DNA from: CAVTOO01 sp963736355
Lineage (GTDB): Bacteria > Pseudomonadota > Alphaproteobacteria > Rhizobiales > Xanthobacteraceae
Assembly: GCA_963736355.1 (NCBI GenBank)
Contig: CAVTOO010000016.1
Coordinates: 62,001 to 126,000, forward strand
Length of the DNA: 64,000 nucleotides
Direction of reading: 5' to 3'
Shown here: one piece after another, positions 63,927-64,000 of the stretch
Position numbering within the stretch: the first letter of the stretch is position 1
Layout: each line of letters opens with the position of its first letter
Notes under the pieces: generated by a model
The model's input: only the letters and a program-made list of their open reading frames with translations
What the model was told of the DNA's origin: nothing
Database searches by the model: none
Made by a program: the position numbers and the translations under genes

Positions 63927-64000
63927 CGTTCGCTGAAAAGCGTTGCACGTTCGGACGGCGCCTTGGTTTGCGTGCTGCAGGAACAGCGAGTGCCCGAGCG

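Overview
The window reads as a chromosomal segment of an alphaproteobacterium of the order Hyphomicrobiales (Rhizobiales), most likely near Bradyrhizobium/Rhodopseudomonas or Xanthobacteraceae. This is inferred from four things: high G+C; the ornithine decarboxylase - GNAT - homospermidine synthase cluster with a long structured leader; the number of tripartite tricarboxylate (TTT), TRAP and oligopeptide-type ABC solute-binding proteins; and at least eight copies of an about 50-bp palindrome (ends GCATGATC/GATCATGC) typical of that group. There is no phage, insertion sequence, CRISPR array or rRNA; one tRNA (Gln, TTG) is present.

Layout. 0-3.2 kb: a divergent solute-binding protein start (cut by the window edge) and a DUF4392 / AtuA-like / DUF4387 trio. 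3.2-10.9 kb: tRNA-Gln, a DmdC-like acyl-CoA dehydrogenase, a complete bufferin locus (bufA, bufB, bufC and a DoxX gene), a ring-cleavage-type VOC protein, an enoyl-CoA hydratase and an SDR. 10.9-15.9 kb (minus): ferrochelatase, NicO-type Ni/Co exporter with a His-rich loop, its DUF1007 partner and an M3 oligopeptidase. 16-20.3 kb: polyamine cluster (speF-type leader, ornithine decarboxylase, GNAT, homospermidine synthase). 20.4-27.1 kb (minus): zinc island (Zur-box palindrome, His-rich protein, znuC, znuB, znuA, CobW GTPase, WD40 protein), then crcB and sodB. 27.4-36.2 kb: diguanylate cyclase, YqaA-like protein, and a divergent TTT module (tctAB with a dihydroxyphthalate-decarboxylase-like protein on one side, a TPP enzyme and tctC on the other), plus an orphan DctP. 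36.4-40.4 kb: FkbM methyltransferase, a deleted tctA remnant, a sialidase-like protein with a hydroxyacid oxidase, and a truncated DUF3047 remnant. 40.6-46.7 kb: Dpp-type ABC permease/ATPase genes converging on their likely binding protein, and a GST. 47.4-49.7 kb: Lrp regulator, thiol dioxygenase and YeiH-type exporter. 49.7-62.0 kb (minus): an eleven-gene operon joining a complete Dpp-type ABC importer to an alpha/beta hydrolase, a creatininase-family protein, an FAD dehydrogenase, an acyl-CoA ligase, a quinone-reductase-like MDR and a VOC protein. 62.5-63.9 kb: divergent M20 peptidase.

A dominant technical feature is the number of single-base frame breaks. Roughly 26 genes, including housekeeping ones (hemH, sodB, hss, znuABC), are split across frames although both halves are well conserved. 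They cluster at 8-9, 24-26 and 52-62 kb. I read these mostly as sequence/assembly indels rather than decay and give each gene as one span with approximate break positions. True decay is better supported for the tctA and DUF3047 remnants.

Best candidates for new biology are the 11-gene uptake/catabolic operon (49.7-62.0 kb), the divergent TTT/TPP/decarboxylase-like module, the bufferin locus with an intercistronic hairpin, and the GCATGATC palindrome family that sits on stop codons inside operons.
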